Shown piece by piece: positions 63,499-64,000 of a stretch of 64,000 nt of DNA. A model generated the notes under the pieces. It ran no database searches. It worked only from the letters and a program-made list of their open reading frames with translations, and had not been told where the DNA came from. Source of the DNA: Nitrosopumilus sp. K4. GTDB lineage: Archaea; Thermoproteota; Nitrososphaeria; Nitrososphaerales; Nitrosopumilaceae. The translations under genes and the position numbers were made by a program. How positions within the stretch are numbered: the first letter of the stretch is position 1; every line of letters begins with the position of its first letter. The stretch is from assembly GCF_018128925.1 (NCBI RefSeq), contig NZ_CP067007.1, positions 248,001 through 312,000 on the forward strand, written 5' to 3'.

Positions 63499-64000
63499 TT
63501 AATCTAACAACAAATCTTTCTGTACTAATCCTTGCGTGGATTCTACTGCTACTTCTGCCATCTTCTCTGCATTAGCCCATGCACTGACTGCACTTTGATC
63601 TGCTCCCATTGTCTTCTCTTTTACCTCATCTACGTGTACAAGTGATGGCAAATTCGTCCATTGACCAACAAGTACTGCATCTCCTACGTTTAGAGATGTT
63701 AATTGAGAGATTAATTCACGACTAGTGGACTCTGTTGCAGAGGCAATTTGCCTTTGATCGTCTTCTTGAATGATTTTCATGATTGCAAATGATCCTAATT
63801 GGCTTAGTACATTAAGATCAACACTTCTTGGTCTTTGTGAGACTATTCCCAGACCTAATCCAAACTTTCTTCCTTCCCTAGCGATTTTAGCAGCCCAGTA
63901 TTTTGCACTGGTGTCGTGATCTTTTGGAATAAAAACATGTGCTTCTTCTATTATTACAAATATTGGAGAATTAAATCTGAACACTCTTTCTTTTTTTGAT
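63499..64000 (-). CDS. herA: HerA-type bipolar DNA translocase, C-terminal part (cut by window edge)
   Basis: About 167 residues are visible; the gene continues off the right edge. Walker B-like IFVIIEEAHVFIP and SQRPRSVDLNVLSQLG (sensor/arginine region) with a C-terminal brace identify HerA of the FtsK-HerA ATPases. It forms a hexamer that drives NurA in DNA end resection together with Mre11-Rad50. NurA probably lies beyond the window. Confidence 0.9.
   Translation of the reverse strand, partial: SKKERVFRFNSPIFVIIEEAHVFIPKDHDTSAKYWAAKIAREGRKFGLGLGIVSQRPRSVDLNVLSQLGSFAIMKIIQEDDQRQIASATESTSRELISQLTSLNVGDAVLVGQWTNLPSLVHVDEVKEKTMGADQSAVSAWANAEKMAEVAVESTQGLVQKDLLLD

Overview
The window comes from a marine ammonia-oxidising archaeon of the Nitrosopumilus type (Thaumarchaeota/Nitrososphaerota). 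The evidence is an archaeal gene set (proteasome alpha subunit, archaeal DnaG, L15e, L31e, L39e, diphthine synthase, CTP-dependent riboflavin kinase, HerA-Mre11-Rad50), two genes of the thaumarchaeal 3-hydroxypropionate/4-hydroxybutyrate CO2-fixation cycle, a NirK-type copper oxidase, several other exported copper proteins, a divergent thaumarchaeal FtsZ-like protein, low G+C, and TATA boxes about 25-32 bases before start codons, as expected for leaderless mRNAs. TTG and GTG starts are common.

Layout. 1-7.2 kb: SDR (cut by the window edge), MrfA-type helicase, orphan DNA methyltransferase, TatA, PII-like protein, MFS transporter plus UbiE-type methyltransferase, proteasome alpha. 7.3-16.6 kb: HTH regulator, glutamate dehydrogenase, TOPRIM protein, amidotransferase, 3-hydroxypropionyl-CoA synthetase and dehydratase, A-type Fe-S carrier, DnaG, and a flavin pair (RibK with HTH, RibL). 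16.6-26.8 kb: a long minus-strand lysine/arginine block. ArgG-LysW-ArgX-ArgC/LysY-ArgB/LysZ-ArgD/LysJ-Lrp is followed by LysS-LysW-LysX-LysK-DphB. Two LysW carrier proteins are present, neither longer than 55 residues, and they differ in the terminal residue (Glu versus Gln).

26.9-46.2 kb: a NitT/TauT-type ABC transporter, a giant multicopper oxidase-cupredoxin-propeller protein, a second MFS transporter, a methionine block (split MetH plus a MetF-like protein), Nudix, L39e-L31e (L31e has a long tandem-repeat tail), FtsZ-like protein, tRNA methylthiotransferase, fumarase, NirK and SerA. 46.2-48.5 kb: secreted and membrane proteins and a probable gene remnant.

48.5-56.2 kb is the accessory part: a multi-spanning GT-C-like membrane protein, a PD-(D/E)XK nuclease-TPR fusion downstream of a four-helix membrane protein, a divergent ribbon-helix-helix gene with a three-copy operator, a DUF4760-like membrane protein, a double zinc ribbon, a palindromic non-coding stretch and a tyrosine recombinase next to the L15e promoter. 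The nuclease/membrane/RHH module is the best candidate here for an undescribed system. 56.2-64 kb returns to core genes: L15e, a CFI-box exported protein, tiny membrane proteins, a thioredoxin-fold protein, a HEAT-repeat protein, a Kazal-double-cupredoxin protein and Rad50-Mre11-HerA. I saw no tRNA, rRNA or CRISPR array.
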